NCBI GenBank assembly: GCA_033964015.1
Contig: CM066915.1
Location: 3,435,942-3,499,941, forward strand
DNA length: 64,000 bases
Reading direction: 5' to 3'
From: Scolanthus callimorphus
Taxonomy: Eukaryota > Cnidaria > Anthozoa > Actiniaria > Edwardsiidae
Position 1 is the first letter of the stretch. Each line of letters opens with the position of its first letter. Shown here piece by piece: positions 50,130-61,039 of this stretch. The translations under genes and the position numbers were made by a program. The notes beneath the pieces are model-generated. The model was not told the DNA's origin, did not search any database, and saw nothing but the letters and a program-made list of their open reading frames with translations.

Positions 50130-51870
50130 ATAATAACACTATTTATGGCTAAAGTGTTTATTTTTTGCCTGTTAGATATACCTAGCATTAAATGGTAAAC
50201 CCTTTTTGTCTAGAAAGCGGTTAGGTGAATGCCAGAGCATCGTTCCCGATCGCAGTGTCTTGCCGTTGACCAACTGGGAACTGGGAACGAGATTGCGATC
50301 GCAGTGTCTTTTAGGTAATCAAGCATGTGTACCTCTCAACCCTTTGGGGTACAAAATACCCTTTAAAAATAAACATAAAAAATAACAATTATGTTCATAG
50401 TGCTATAAGCGATCTCCTGGAAGGTCCTGAAACTTTCATTAATAACACCAACCTGTACTCCTAGTAAAAAATCAGATTCACGTAGACTAATGTACCCATC
50501 GGGTACCTATTTGTAAAACTGATTTTGCCAAAATTAGCGGCGTGCTCCGCGCGCCGTATAATTATATTAATCTCATTGCGTTAAGGGGGTGGTCCCCCTG
50601 CCTCCCCCAGCGAGGTCATCATCATATACTACTTATTACACGGTTTCACAGGCGTTAACAATTTAACTATGAATTTGTCTATAATAATGAATTTGTCTAT
50701 ATTATAATAAGGGACGGATCATTTGATATTTGGTGGGGGGAGTGGCTATTTTTTTGGGCTCGAAATGTTTTTCACGTCCAATTTTGCTCCTCGATTTTTT
50801 TCCCTTAGAACGTGATTGTGCTCGATTTGTTTCTCCTTTTGATGGTTAGGGATATTACTTAACTCATTTCGCCGTCAAATCGACAATTGAGCACAATTCA
50901 ATAAAGTACGATTTCAAACTCTTCTGTTATGTTAAGCATTTCGTGAAATTGGTATGCTTATGGCATCCGGATCAGTTTCAGTTCGGTGTTTTAGTCACCG
51001 GATTTGGGATTTACACTACTATGAAGATGTTGCAATTTTGGACATATAACTTGAAAGAAATGGGAAAAGTCCAGGAGTAAATCAGAACTTACTGTAACAA
51101 TTGCGCTTCCTGTCATTAGCTAAGTAAACCCTTATTTGCCGTTTGCGCTGATTTACTATTAATGTTGGCGCGCTTGCGACCCCAAAAAACTATTTATAAA
51201 GACATCAGGTTCCCTAAAAACAGTAATCAGGAGAGAGTTTTAGAGTGAGCTTGGCCCGATTTTTTCGCCGCCAGCATTTTCCGCGGTACATTTTTCTTTG
51301 TCTGACGCTTGCTTGTTTTTTTTTTTATTCGGGGGGGGGGGGGGGGGGGGAGGGGGGTAAAGTTAGGCATAAAAAGATTGTTTTGAGCAACTTTTTGTTG
51401 TGCGAGCAACCTAGGGCAACTTTCGCCTTCCTTGGCAACTTTTGAGCAACTGGTATAAAACTGATCCAAATCATCAAAAAGGTCTTTATTTAGAACGATT
51501 TTATTAAAACTGGTCAAAACTAAGGATATTTAATTTATTGATAAATGATATACAAATAAAATAGCACTTGCTTTGCGTGCGCCACGAAATCTGGACAGCA
51601 GCTATCTATCTAACGGACCCTTAAATCCAGCGGTTATTCGCTGCAACATAGAATCTGCCGCCGGCAATCTTGGTATTTGCTGCATGCAGTACAAGTCATG
51701 GCACCGCAATCAGATGAAATTTCTGACAAGGAAAATGAAAGTAATTCAGACATTGACATTGAAAACAAGCAACTTTTCTAAATTTTAGTGGCAACTTTTT
51801 AATATTTGAGCAACTTTTGGGTGTATTGTCAAGCAACTTTCCCTGAATTTACTAGCACAATCTATTTGTG
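50130..51870. other. Spacer between the duplicated GPCR units
   Basis: No gene recognised. Holds a pure run of about 20 G at 51331-51350 and scattered copies of the word GAGCAACTTTT between 51380 and 51840, an old short-period repeat. Confidence 0.45.
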
Positions 51871-51879
51871 CCTAGTAAA

Positions 51880-54437
51880 AGTACGGTTTGGCTGTTGCTT
51901 TGGAGCTCGCAGAATTATGAAAATAGCAGATCTTAAAAATATATACCAGGCCTCCAGGCAAGAGTTGAGTGAATACGTAGAACTTCTTGAACCTCGGCCA
52001 AAATGCAAATTTACACGAAGACGCCAGGCGCAGATATTGTCTAGATATGTTTGGACTTCAAACCGCAAAATATCATGTGAAATAACATGTTCTTATACTG
52101 GCTTCAGCATGAGCTATGATCCAAATTTGAGCTTCGGCATTTATATGGTTCTTTTTTTTTTTAAGAGTGTCGTCCGTTTGCCAATGAAGGGTCCATTTTT
52201 AGGAGTAAGAAAGATTTGAAAGTCGTGGATGTTTTTTCATTAAATGTTTGATCTAGTCAGCTTCATGTACAAGGGCACTAGGACCTCTTCAAAACACCTG
52301 TTGTTTTTTCATCCCTGCGGGTGGTGGCCTGCCTGAGAAAGCCACAAACATTTACTAACTCACTAATCGTTCAACGTCATGCTCGCTTGCAGCGAATACT
52401 GTTCGCCAGTGGCGTATCTGCCTTTTAAGTCAAGTAAGCACTGGCTTATTTCACTAAGTACGGGAAAATACCCGTGTCAGAGTCGGTGGAATATTTAACT
52501 TTTTAATGTAAGTATGTATTATTGTTGTAAGGCGGTGCCGTTGCATGAGACCGGTATGAACTCAGAGCGATCTTAGTCATGCCGTTCTCGTAATCACACT
52601 ACCTTTTTGATCGTGTCTAGGCGAGACCGGTACGGACTCGAAAGTCGTTCGTGTCGGGTCAGTACCGGAGTGAACTCGTGCCGGTCAGGACTTTATTCAG
52701 ACCGACCTCCTGTAAACGAATGTAACAAAATTATGAGCGCGTGTATGAGAGCCGAAAAGAACTCTGGATCGCCCTGAGTTCGCACCGGTCTCGTGTAATA
52801 ACCGCCTAATACTAAACTTTATTTCTATGTTTATTTTCTAGATCTGGCTCGCGATTCATTGTTGCTAAATGGCTTTTCAGTTTGATCACAGCTTAAACTG
52901 TGCCAAAAGGGAAGCCATTAAAGCAGCAAAGAAGAAATCGAAGAACATAGAACTTTTGGGCTTCTGATTCGGTATTCGGAAAGGACAAGTTTATTTAATT
53001 GCTTAGGTCCGTTTTGGCTTGCATACAGTATCAGTCAGAGCGCAGTCGCCAGCTTTTACGAAGACAATTCAAGGAACACAATTCGCCTTCAGTATATCAT
53101 CTTGGAAACTCAACGGACTCTTTAAACTGAAGAATAACATTGTGGTTTAAATAGCAGAATTAGGAATAATCACAAAAAATTACTTGCAAGAAGGGTTATG
53201 CAAAAAAGCAATGATACTATATTTATTACGCTGATTGCAAATCAAGTTCATGGAACACACAATTTTATTTTCAAGTAAACAAGTCGTTGGACGTAAACTT
53301 AGCAATCTTGGCAGGGATCACATCATTCGCTTATCAAAAAGCCCTTGTTGAACGGATGTAGGCGGTCGATGGGCTTGGCCTGCCTCTCGAGCGAAATCTT
53401 TGGCGAAGAGAAACCTCGCACAGAAATGACGCCAAACGAGAGTGCTCTTTGTGACCATGGCAACGCAAATTGCACAGGAACCCCGGAAGCCTTCTTCATG
53501 ACACCATTACATCCGGTCAAGACTACGGTCAAAGCCGTAGCACTCAGCCTCGTTAGCATTCTAGCGCTGACCGGAAATATTCTAGTTATCATAGCGGTTT
53601 ACCGTAGTCCGCGCATGCGTACTGTGACTAATTACCTGCTGGTGAACCTGGCCGTTGCCGAGGCGTTGTACGTTTCTGTCGCTATGCCGCCATTGTTTTT
53701 TGAAATGTTTTTGTGGTTTAATTGGGCTCAGGGAAACATCATATTAGGAGAGTTTGGTTGCAAGTTCTTCAATTTCGGGCAGTTCATGCTCCTCGCAGCC
53801 ACCGTATTCACACTAGCTGTAATAAGCGTGGATCAGTTCTTAGCGATAGTGATTCCAATGCAGCGAAGATTCACGAAACGGGTACTCTGTGTCGCGTTAT
53901 TCCTTATATGGTCAACAGCATGCGCAGTAGCCGCACCAGTCCTCTATGCTTATCGTCTCAAAGCGGACGGGGACTACTTGTACTGTGAAGAGGACTGGAC
54001 ACCAGCATTCGACACCGACGAGGCCAGCCGTGCTTACACTATAGTACTGTTTGTGTTTGTCTACTGCATACCCTTTGTTGCTATGACAACAATGTATTCT
54101 GTCATATGTCATCGACTGCGGGTGCGCAAGGCACCAGGAGAAAGCACAAACCTTATTGCGAAAACTCTAACGGAAACGAAGCAAAAAGTTGTTAAGATGC
54201 TTGTTGCTGTGCTCGTGGCGTTTGTAGTCTCCTGGCTGCCTGTGCAGATAATCAGCTTCATGATGTTCTATGGTGGGATCCATGTACCTTACGACTTGCA
54301 TTTTACGTGCACATTTGTCATGCGCGCCCATCCGACCTTAAGTCCCTGTATCTATGCTTATTTCAGCTCAAACTTCAGAGCAGGATTCAAGGATGCGTTG
54401 GTGTGGTGTTGTGAATCTAGAGCGAAGATAAGAGCTA
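51880..54437 (+). repeat. Tandem duplication unit, copy 2
   Basis: Matches copy 1 in the same order and orientation. Noncoding flanks are clearly more diverged than the coding part. It holds its own insertion at 52531-52806 that copy 1 lacks. Confidence 0.85.
52531..52806. mobile_element. TAA-flanked MITE in GPCR duplication copy 2
   Basis: 276 bp with ends GGCGGT..ACGAGACCGGT in inverted orientation, flanked by TAA (52528-52530, 52807-52809). The equivalent place in copy 1 (about 45985) has no insertion. A 3-bp TWA duplication points to the PIF/Harbinger group; this is inference from the target site. Confidence 0.75.
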
Positions 54438-54568
54438 CTATGCAACCCAGTAAACCGCGGAAACCTTCGGTTTTTCGACCCGCCGCCGACTGCTTAAAGG
54501 GGAGCTGTCACGGCATAGCGAAATTTAGCCTTACTTTGAAGAGGCTAAAAAACAGCTCCATTCATTGA
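53426..54568 (+). CDS. Rhodopsin-like GPCR, copy 2, with replaced C-terminal tail
   Basis: Paralogue of the receptor at 48337, about 97% identical in DNA through helix 8, with the same E2.50, DQF, SWLP and SPCIY variants. The homologous start gives 380 residues. An in-frame ATG at 53369 would add 19 residues, because copy 2 lacks one base that shifts that ATG out of frame in copy 1. After about 54437 the sequence no longer matches copy 1. The last roughly 43 residues are novel, run into the terminal repeat of a transposon at 54494, and end in SSIH, so the PDZ-ligand form is gone. Most coding differences from copy 1 change the amino acid. It may be a functioning divergent receptor or an early pseudogene. 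Confidence 0.85.
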   Translation: MTPNESALCDHGNANCTGTPEAFFMTPLHPVKTTVKAVALSLVSILALTGNILVIIAVYRSPRMRTVTNYLLVNLAVAEALYVSVAMPPLFFEMFLWFNWAQGNIILGEFGCKFFNFGQFMLLAATVFTLAVISVDQFLAIVIPMQRRFTKRVLCVALFLIWSTACAVAAPVLYAYRLKADGDYLYCEEDWTPAFDTDEASRAYTIVLFVFVYCIPFVAMTTMYSVICHRLRVRKAPGESTNLIAKTLTETKQKVVKMLVAVLVAFVVSWLPVQIISFMMFYGGIHVPYDLHFTCTFVMRAHPTLSPCIYAYFSSNFRAGFKDALVWCCESRAKIRATMQPSKPRKPSVFRPAADCLKGSCHGIAKFSLTLKRLKNSSIH

Positions 54569-56293
54569 GAATAGCCGAAATAGCTATCTAGGTTTGTAGA
54601 TGAACCTTTTATCTGTCAAACGACTACAAATTTGGCGTATCTGCTTCTGTTATTGAGCGGATGGAATCGGATTAAAACTCGTTGTTTTTCAATCGTTACG
54701 GCCCGTACATTAGAGGTGGACCATTAGAAATTGGGGGAGCGGGGGTGGCAATTCCCAAAAAAAAAAAAATTCGCGCAAGGCCAATCCTTCCAAAAAAATA
54801 TTCTTGCAGAGATTCAAGCTAGAAAATAAAAATCCTACAAAGACATGGCTTGGGCTCTCGTTAAAAAGATGCCTGAGGCTGCATATTTATTTAAAAATGA
54901 AAGCAGTCTGGATGAAGTAGCGAAACCTGAAGTCCTGAAAGGAGACACCAAAAATGTCGGCGCATAAAGAATAGAACTAGCATAACTTCTTAGAACTCGA
55001 GCAACGAACACATTGCCTTACAAGAACAAGTGTATCTTGCCAAGGAAAACAAACTCTCCCAAAAACGCCCTGCTGTGATAGACCTGGCAGGCAGTCGCTA
55101 TGTTCAAAGAAAGAACACTTAGGTAAGCGAGACGTTAGAAGTCAAGCAATCCGTCATTTGGACTGCCTCTCGCAAATGAATAATAATAATTTCGTTATTT
55201 GCGGCAAGCAGTTGCGCGCATAAATAATAAAACGTACCTACAGGCTTTGCTTACTATATACATAAAAACGGAATGTTGATCTATCCTTTCTCTAAGGCTT
55301 GATAAAATGCGTTTATCGAAAATCGCGCAATGATAGAAAAATGCGATACCCTTTATAAATATAGCATAAGAAAATTTGTTGTAAATATACATAGAGCAAA
55401 AGGAGTTTCTTAAACCACTACGCTACCAGTGAATTCGCTGGTTCGGACAGCTCGTTTTATTGATTACGTACCTTAGTAGTATTAATCTTTAATAGAACGA
55501 GGCATATACCATAAAAAATATACTAAAACGATGTATTAACCCTTATCCTGACTAGTAGTCTTGATAGTTCCGATATATTGAATGTTTTTAGGTCAATTTG
55601 AAGTAGTATTGTCAAAAATATCGTTAAATTATTCATGGTGAGCATTCCTCCATTTAGGAATGACGGCCAAGAGGTTTGGCCGCTATCTTGGTTTTCATTT
55701 CGGAAGAGAAAGCCGGTTTTGCCAATATTCTCGTCGAATCTGTTATGATTTTTGCCAAGAGATCATTGCTCAGGATATCTAAACATCAACTATGGCTATT
55801 TGAATTGAATACAAAAAGGAAAATACCAATGGACGTAAGATGAAGTTGAAAAACCGTGCCGCCGTGCACGGCCTCATCGTTGACTTCGTTTAGCTAGGTA
55901 ACAATTATTGATTGCTGAATAATAAAACAATTATAAGTGTTAATAAGTGTTTTAATGAAAATTGTTTGTGTCTGCCGAAAAAAATTCGTACATGGCCTTC
56001 GAGTCCGAAAAACAATTTCTTGCACAACTTGATCCCCGGAAAAAAATTCATACGCAACAAAATTGCCCCCCCCCCCTCCCCCAATTTCTAATTGTCCACC
56101 CCTTACGATAAGCAGGTGTCAAAAATATGCTCAAAAATCCTGCTACTAAACGAATACAAATTTCAATAATTTTGCTTGTATTGCTTTCTTAAAGTCACAT
56201 GAAGTATATTTATAGATTTAGGGGTTGTCTGAGAAGACGACGGGTCATTTTTCAATATTTTGCTTTTACCGAGCGTGACAACCTCCCTTTAAA
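54494..56293. mobile_element. Element with TTAAAGGGRAG inverted ends at the 3' end of GPCR copy 2
   Basis: The left end TTAAAGGGGAGCTGTCACG pairs with the right end CGTGACAACCTCCCTTTAA. A TTAA target site is likely. The left end lies inside the open reading frame of GPCR copy 2 and supplies its last codons. A second element (about 54711-56104) is nested inside. No transposase-like frame was recognised. Confidence 0.6.
54711..56104. mobile_element. Nested element with GTGGACMATTAGAAATTGG ends
   Basis: Inverted ends of about 40 bp (left from 54713, right to about 56102), with G-rich/C-rich inner edges. About 1.4 kb long, with no recognisable transposase. It sits inside the element at 54494-56293, so it inserted later. 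Confidence 0.6.
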
Positions 56294-56438
56294 TTTAATC
56301 ACGTGTTTATTGCGTTGTTTACGTACCAATATTTTTTGAGCATCCATTCTTTCTTTGCTCTCAAACAACGCATCACGTGGTACATAAAAAGCGAACACGC
56401 GATCAATTTCAAGCAGCAACCGACCTTCCTTAGGGTTC

Positions 56439-56560
56439 GGTGTTCCTCAAGGTTCTGTTCTTGGGCCACTCTTATTTATTCTCTACTTTTCGCCTTAGTG
56501 AAGAGTAAATCAAGGGCCACACGGGCTTGGCTGCATGATATATGCAGATGATACGCAAAA
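56439..56560 (+). pseudogene. Reverse transcriptase fragment of a LINE-like element
   Basis: 56439-56489 encodes GVPQGSVLGPLLFILYF, the classic non-LTR reverse transcriptase block. 56541-56558 encodes YADDTQ, the catalytic block. The spacing between them is too short and contains a stop, so this is a decayed, internally deleted remnant. Confidence 0.75.
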
Positions 56561-56737
56561 CATGAAGTACCCTTGATTCTCCTAGCTTCACTCCTTTTGA
56601 GTCCATCATAGAGCCATGGCATCCATGGAACCCCAGGATCATTGAGCGAACTCCAGAGTTGATCACTTGTGCATTGTTATAGCTAGGCTTGAACCAGATT
56701 GTGCTAGCATATAATTGTTGCTGATTTTTCAAAAGTA

Positions 56738-56928
56738 TAACTAGTTTACGGGAAAACTAGGTGGTCTGCGTCGGCGGAGACGTGAACATGAACAACAACA
56801 ACCAAAGGTTGAGATTTATGTTAAACGCCGTTTTTGCTCCGACGAAGGGCTAACGCTCGAAACGTCAGCAAAACACCATTTTTTCACGGCGTTTAACATA
56901 AATCTCAACCTTTGGTTGTTGTTGTTCA
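56738..56928 (+). mobile_element. Penelope-like terminal-repeat insertion with 16-bp target duplication
   Basis: Flanked by TGATTTTTCAAAAGTA at 56722-56737 and 56929-56944. Inside, 45-bp perfect inverted arms (56787-56831 and 56886-56930, overlapping the right flank by two bases) enclose a hammerhead-like segment at 56836-56869. Long target duplications and hammerhead motifs are known for Penelope-like elements; family membership is inferred. Confidence 0.55.
56836..56869 (+). ncRNA. Hammerhead-ribozyme-like motif
   Basis: CCGACGA, a GGGC/GCTC stem with TAAC loop, then GAAACGTC, in hammerhead order (CUGANGA - stem II - GAAA - NUH). Two core positions deviate (C for U4, and an unpaired A before stem II), so activity is doubtful. 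Confidence 0.35.
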
Positions 56929-57386
56929 TGATTTTTCAAAAGTAGCACTGCTAGCATAATCAGTACATTTTGACAAACCTGAAATCATCATCTCAGAGCT
57001 GGAATCCTTTTGTCTGTGCAGGGTCACGGTACCAAAAATCCAGCCAGTCAAATTCAGTGTACACTCAGACATGCATATTAGATAAGGGTGAAACAAAAGA
57101 TGGTGCAGGGTCAGTATCACGTGATAGACCCTCTTAACAACCGGCAGCCCACGCTATTGTATTCGGGGTTCCCAGCCATTCCACTCCATTATTAGTTGTA
57201 GTCGGTGGTGAAAGTTTGAAATCGATGAGAGTACCAATACGAGAAATAAAAATTATCATCCTTTTTTGAAAATGCCTTTATGTAGTCCTAATTACCTTTG
57301 TACCTAAATAAACACCACTTCTCGCATTTCACCTCCTCATTGGTACTGCTACGGAATTCACCGAACTGCGGTGCGCGTCCAAAAAA

Positions 57387-57604
57387 TTGCTACGATTCTG
57401 CCCGCTTAGGCTCATGTTTTTGTCTGCATTCCTTTCTCCGCGGACCGGCCGGCATGTCAGGCATGCTTTTCCAAAACTTCTCTGAAAGACGCGAATACTG
57501 GTCTTTCAGAGAAGTTTTGGAAAAGCATGCCTGACATGCCGGCCGGTCCGTGGAGAAAGGAATGCAGACAAAAACATGAGCCCGAGCGGGCAGAATCGTA
57601 GCAA
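57387..57604. repeat. Near-perfect 104-bp hairpin
   Basis: Arms 57387-57490 and 57501-57604 around a 10-nt spacer, with only a few mismatches. The outer part (GGAATTCACCGAAC upstream; CACGAGCCCGTGCGGGC near 58490) is also repeated in inverted orientation at 58470-58550, so the hairpin sits inside or at the edge of a larger inverted structure of about 1.2 kb. Confidence 0.85.
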
Positions 57605-57674
57605 AGTTTTGGAAAAAAGCCTTCAGTTAAAGTTGAAGTCGCTTTGCTTTCATATTTTGAGATTGTAACACTCA

Positions 57675-58330
57675 GTGCTATTAAGGCATGGCTATGGAAG
57701 GAAAAGCGTAGGGGGTGGTCTATATTTAATGCATTTACTCATTTCTTTACGAAACTTAATTCATGTTACAGAGCACCCAGAACTTAACAAAGTTTGAGTA
57801 TCGTTTCTATGACAACCTGGAATGTGACCTTTGAACCTCATTTTTAACGGAATTTTAAAAACTGCCCCTGCTGACAGGGAAAATGCATAAGAGGCAACAA
57901 ATAAATTAGTGGAAAAAATAATACTTACTTTGGTGTTTGTAGATCTAATTGGAAATGGTGCACAACACACATGGATAAGAAGTTATCGAAGGGTATCGAA
58001 TTTCACATTGTCCTAAAATAGGATTCCCAATGAAGAAGTCAACTTTTCCAATTAGATCAACAATATATACCCAGACTTAAGTCACTTGGCACTAAAACAT
58101 TTTCAGGATTCAAAGCCTTTCCCTGTCCACAGGAGCACTTTTTTAAAAACCGTTACCTTCGAGTTCAAAGGTCACATTTAAAGTTGCCATAGAAACAGCT
58201 ACCAAAATTTACTTATTTTTCAACCCCACACAGGTTGAAAAACTTTAAATAACCGAACAGTTGAAAGCACTGGAGTTAGACCACCCCGTAGGTTTTATGA
58301 CAATTCGTTTGTCAGCCATGCCTTAATGGT
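57675..58330. mobile_element. Inverted-repeat element with ATTAAGGCATGGCT ends
   Basis: 57680-57720 (ATTAAGGCATGGCT .. GGGGTGGTCTA) is matched in reverse at 58280-58325. The middle has two further inverted stretches (AGATCTAATTGGAAA and TTTCCAATTAGATC-like). No transposase frame. Confidence 0.6.
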
Positions 58331-59041
58331 GCTGAGCAGGCGAGTTTTCTATTTCGACTCGCGGCTTTAACGTAAACCAGCGGCTCTCGCTGATAGAACC
58401 ACCGTGGCTTAAATAAAAAAACTCTTTCGTGACGGGTTATTTTCAAAAACCCACAAGCCCGTGGCGAAAGACCGGACTGACAAAAAACACGAGCCCGTGC
58501 GGGCATAATCGTATTCACGCACCACGGTTCGGTGAATTCCGTCGTATACAAGGCTAAAGTCCAAGCACTCGAAAAACAGAACATTCTCCACCAATATCAC
58601 GCCCATGTTTCAGCCCCAAAATCATGGGCAATGAAACAAACCTCACACAGAATAAAATACACTTATTCATCTTTCAATTGTTTACCTTTTTTTCTTGGAA
58701 GTCAGCCATCTCTAATGATGACGACCCTCTCTTCAGCCTGGTGCCGTTTCTGCCTCAAAGTTAACGATACGTAAGAACTTACGTTTTTTTATTATCCTGT
58801 GTTGCTCTCGCTATATAAAGACGGTGCTGAGCCAATCTTTCGTATTCATTTATATTATTATTATATTATTATTTTATGAGATATTTGCAGTTTTATCGCC
58901 ATATTTTTCCCTAAAACAAAGTTGGCTGTGGCATACACCACCGGGTCCCATTCGAGTACTCGAGAGTCTGTTGGTTTTTACCACAGACTCTCGTACCCAG
59001 ACGCTTTTCCGGGGTTTTTAGGGTGCGCAAAAACAAATCAA

Positions 59042-59585
59042 GAACATTTCGCCAAAAACTGTCGTTTTTCCGACGTTCAAAACTTCCTTATTAGGAAATC
59101 CCCCTTACCTTATTTGGAAGGTCTGTAAGTACTTTTCCTCATATCTTAGCGAGAAAAGCGGGAAAATATACCAAAACTTGCAGATACTCGAGAAACATAT
59201 CGCTCTCTCGGTCGCCATTTTGTTTTTGCCTCCCGCGGGCTTGGGACACGTTTTGAACACCACAGGCGGCCCACGCGGATTTGCCATAAATACAGCACTT
59301 TCTTGATATCATATCAAGAAAATTTCGCCAAAAACTGTCGTTTTGCCGACGTTGCAAAACTTCCTTATTAGGAAATTCCCCCTTACCTTATTTGGAAGGT
59401 CTGTAAGTACTTTTCCTCATATCTTATATCTCATATCGAAAAAAGCAGGAAAATTGACCAAAACTTGCAACTCGAGAAACATCCTTCTCTTGATCGCCAT
59501 TTTGTTTTTACCCCCCGCCAAGGGGCCTGAGTCACGTGTTGAACTCCACAGGCAACCCGCGCGGATTTGCCATAAAAACGACAGC
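59042..59585 (+). repeat. Direct duplication of about 285 bp
   Basis: Two head-to-tail copies start at about 59046 and 59329 (TTTCGCCAAAAACTGTCGTTTT) and end with GCGGATTTGCCATAAA. Several substitutions and a short insertion separate them. Confidence 0.8.
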
Positions 59586-60019
59586 ACTTCCAACATCCCT
59601 TTCTTGAGCACGGAGAAAATAGGCATTGGAAAACAGGTGGGGGTGGGTACAACCCGGGACCTACCACCTCCCGTGATAAAATCGGGTTCCATTCGAGTGA
59701 CCGCTTTTCTAAAAGGCACAGTCTCACTAGAGTCAGAGAGTCCAGATTTTGATGACGTCATGTGAATACCAAAGATAGAACTGGTACATATGCGAGAGTA
59801 AGTAACGTAAAGTAAAGACGTAGGTGCTTATATAGCGCTTATCCTCAAAGCTCTAAGTACTTTTGGATAACTCATCCCATAAAAACCAGTTTATGAGTGT
59901 GTTTTAGTCTGGCGAGTTCTGTGACAAAGTGTTACAGCCAATACGTTATTACGTCATTGCAGCCTCCTTTCCGCGCAAGTAGCCATGTAGACCAGTCGTC
60001 AGTCGACATTTTATGGAAA

Positions 60020-60700
60020 AATGCGGTCAACCTAAAAGTAACTGCAACAGAAGCTTTTCCTTCATAATCCTATCCCAATTACCCTTAGAAACTACATACT
60101 AAAAATCATATTCAATCGAAGAAGGGGAACACCGTTAAATTTAGGAGTTTTTATTTTCTTTTGTTTGCGGCCATTTTGTTTGGCTTTTGTTATTAAAGAG
60201 TTTTGCGGCACTCGAGCTCTACGCTTATAAAACTAGCTCTAGACTGTAACGCGTAGCAGGTAAATATTATAACGCTTTGTTTTACATAGAAAGGACCATA
60301 GAGTCTATTGATGTTTGCCAACTGAATTCATTATTAAGAATTATTGAGTTGTCTATGGAAACGTGTTTCAGGATTCCTAGTCAGGCACTGTATTGGACTT
60401 AGACATTGGAAATGTCTCTTAGTCAAAGCGTAGTTTGCAAAAATAACATACTAGCAAAGTATATATAACACGAATGAGTCCATTTTAAACCACTAAAAAT
60501 TTAAACAAGCTGGGAATACTGTACAGTATGGCGAATATCAAAAGCTCCGCAAAACTAAGTGCGGCAAAACTCAAAATAACAATGGGCAAGATGGCCGCCA
60601 ACAAAAGGAGATTGTGTCGTCTTTTCAAACTTGAATTTTGAGATGTTCCCCTACATGGATTTTTTTGATGATTTTTAGTATGTTTGTTAGGTTGACTTCA
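60020..60700. repeat. Imperfect inverted repeat region
   Basis: ACATACTAAAAATCAT..GGGGAACA near 60099 is matched in reverse near 60640-60680, and GCAAAACTC-type ends flank the middle (60200, 60548). Limits uncertain. Confidence 0.45.
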
Positions 60701-61039
60701 TGGCCTTAAAACCGTTGAGAAACTTTCTGTTGCAATTAGTTGTGGGTCATTTCACAAAATGACTGGACTAATACACTTATGTGCTTCTTTGTTTTGGCAC
60801 TCGAGCAAGCGTGAAGGATACAGCATTGTTCAATCATATTGTTTTTCAACCTTTATTTCAGCGAGCATTCTCATTGTAAGCTTGGTAAATCTACAGTACT
60901 AGTGTCATGCATACAGTTTACAGTTGTGTTATGATAAAGCGTTGGGAAATTCACTCGTTTGCTATGTTCGAGTCGAGTCCACTGGTCCATACAAGCGTGA
61001 GCTGTGAAGTTGGAATTGGTCCACTTTGTGGTCACGCAT

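Noticed and set aside
52869..52967. Short conserved frame MAFQFDHSLN in both duplication units
   Set aside because: The frame is broken in copy 1 by one base and carries a transposon there; it is probably untranslated leader or a gene fragment.
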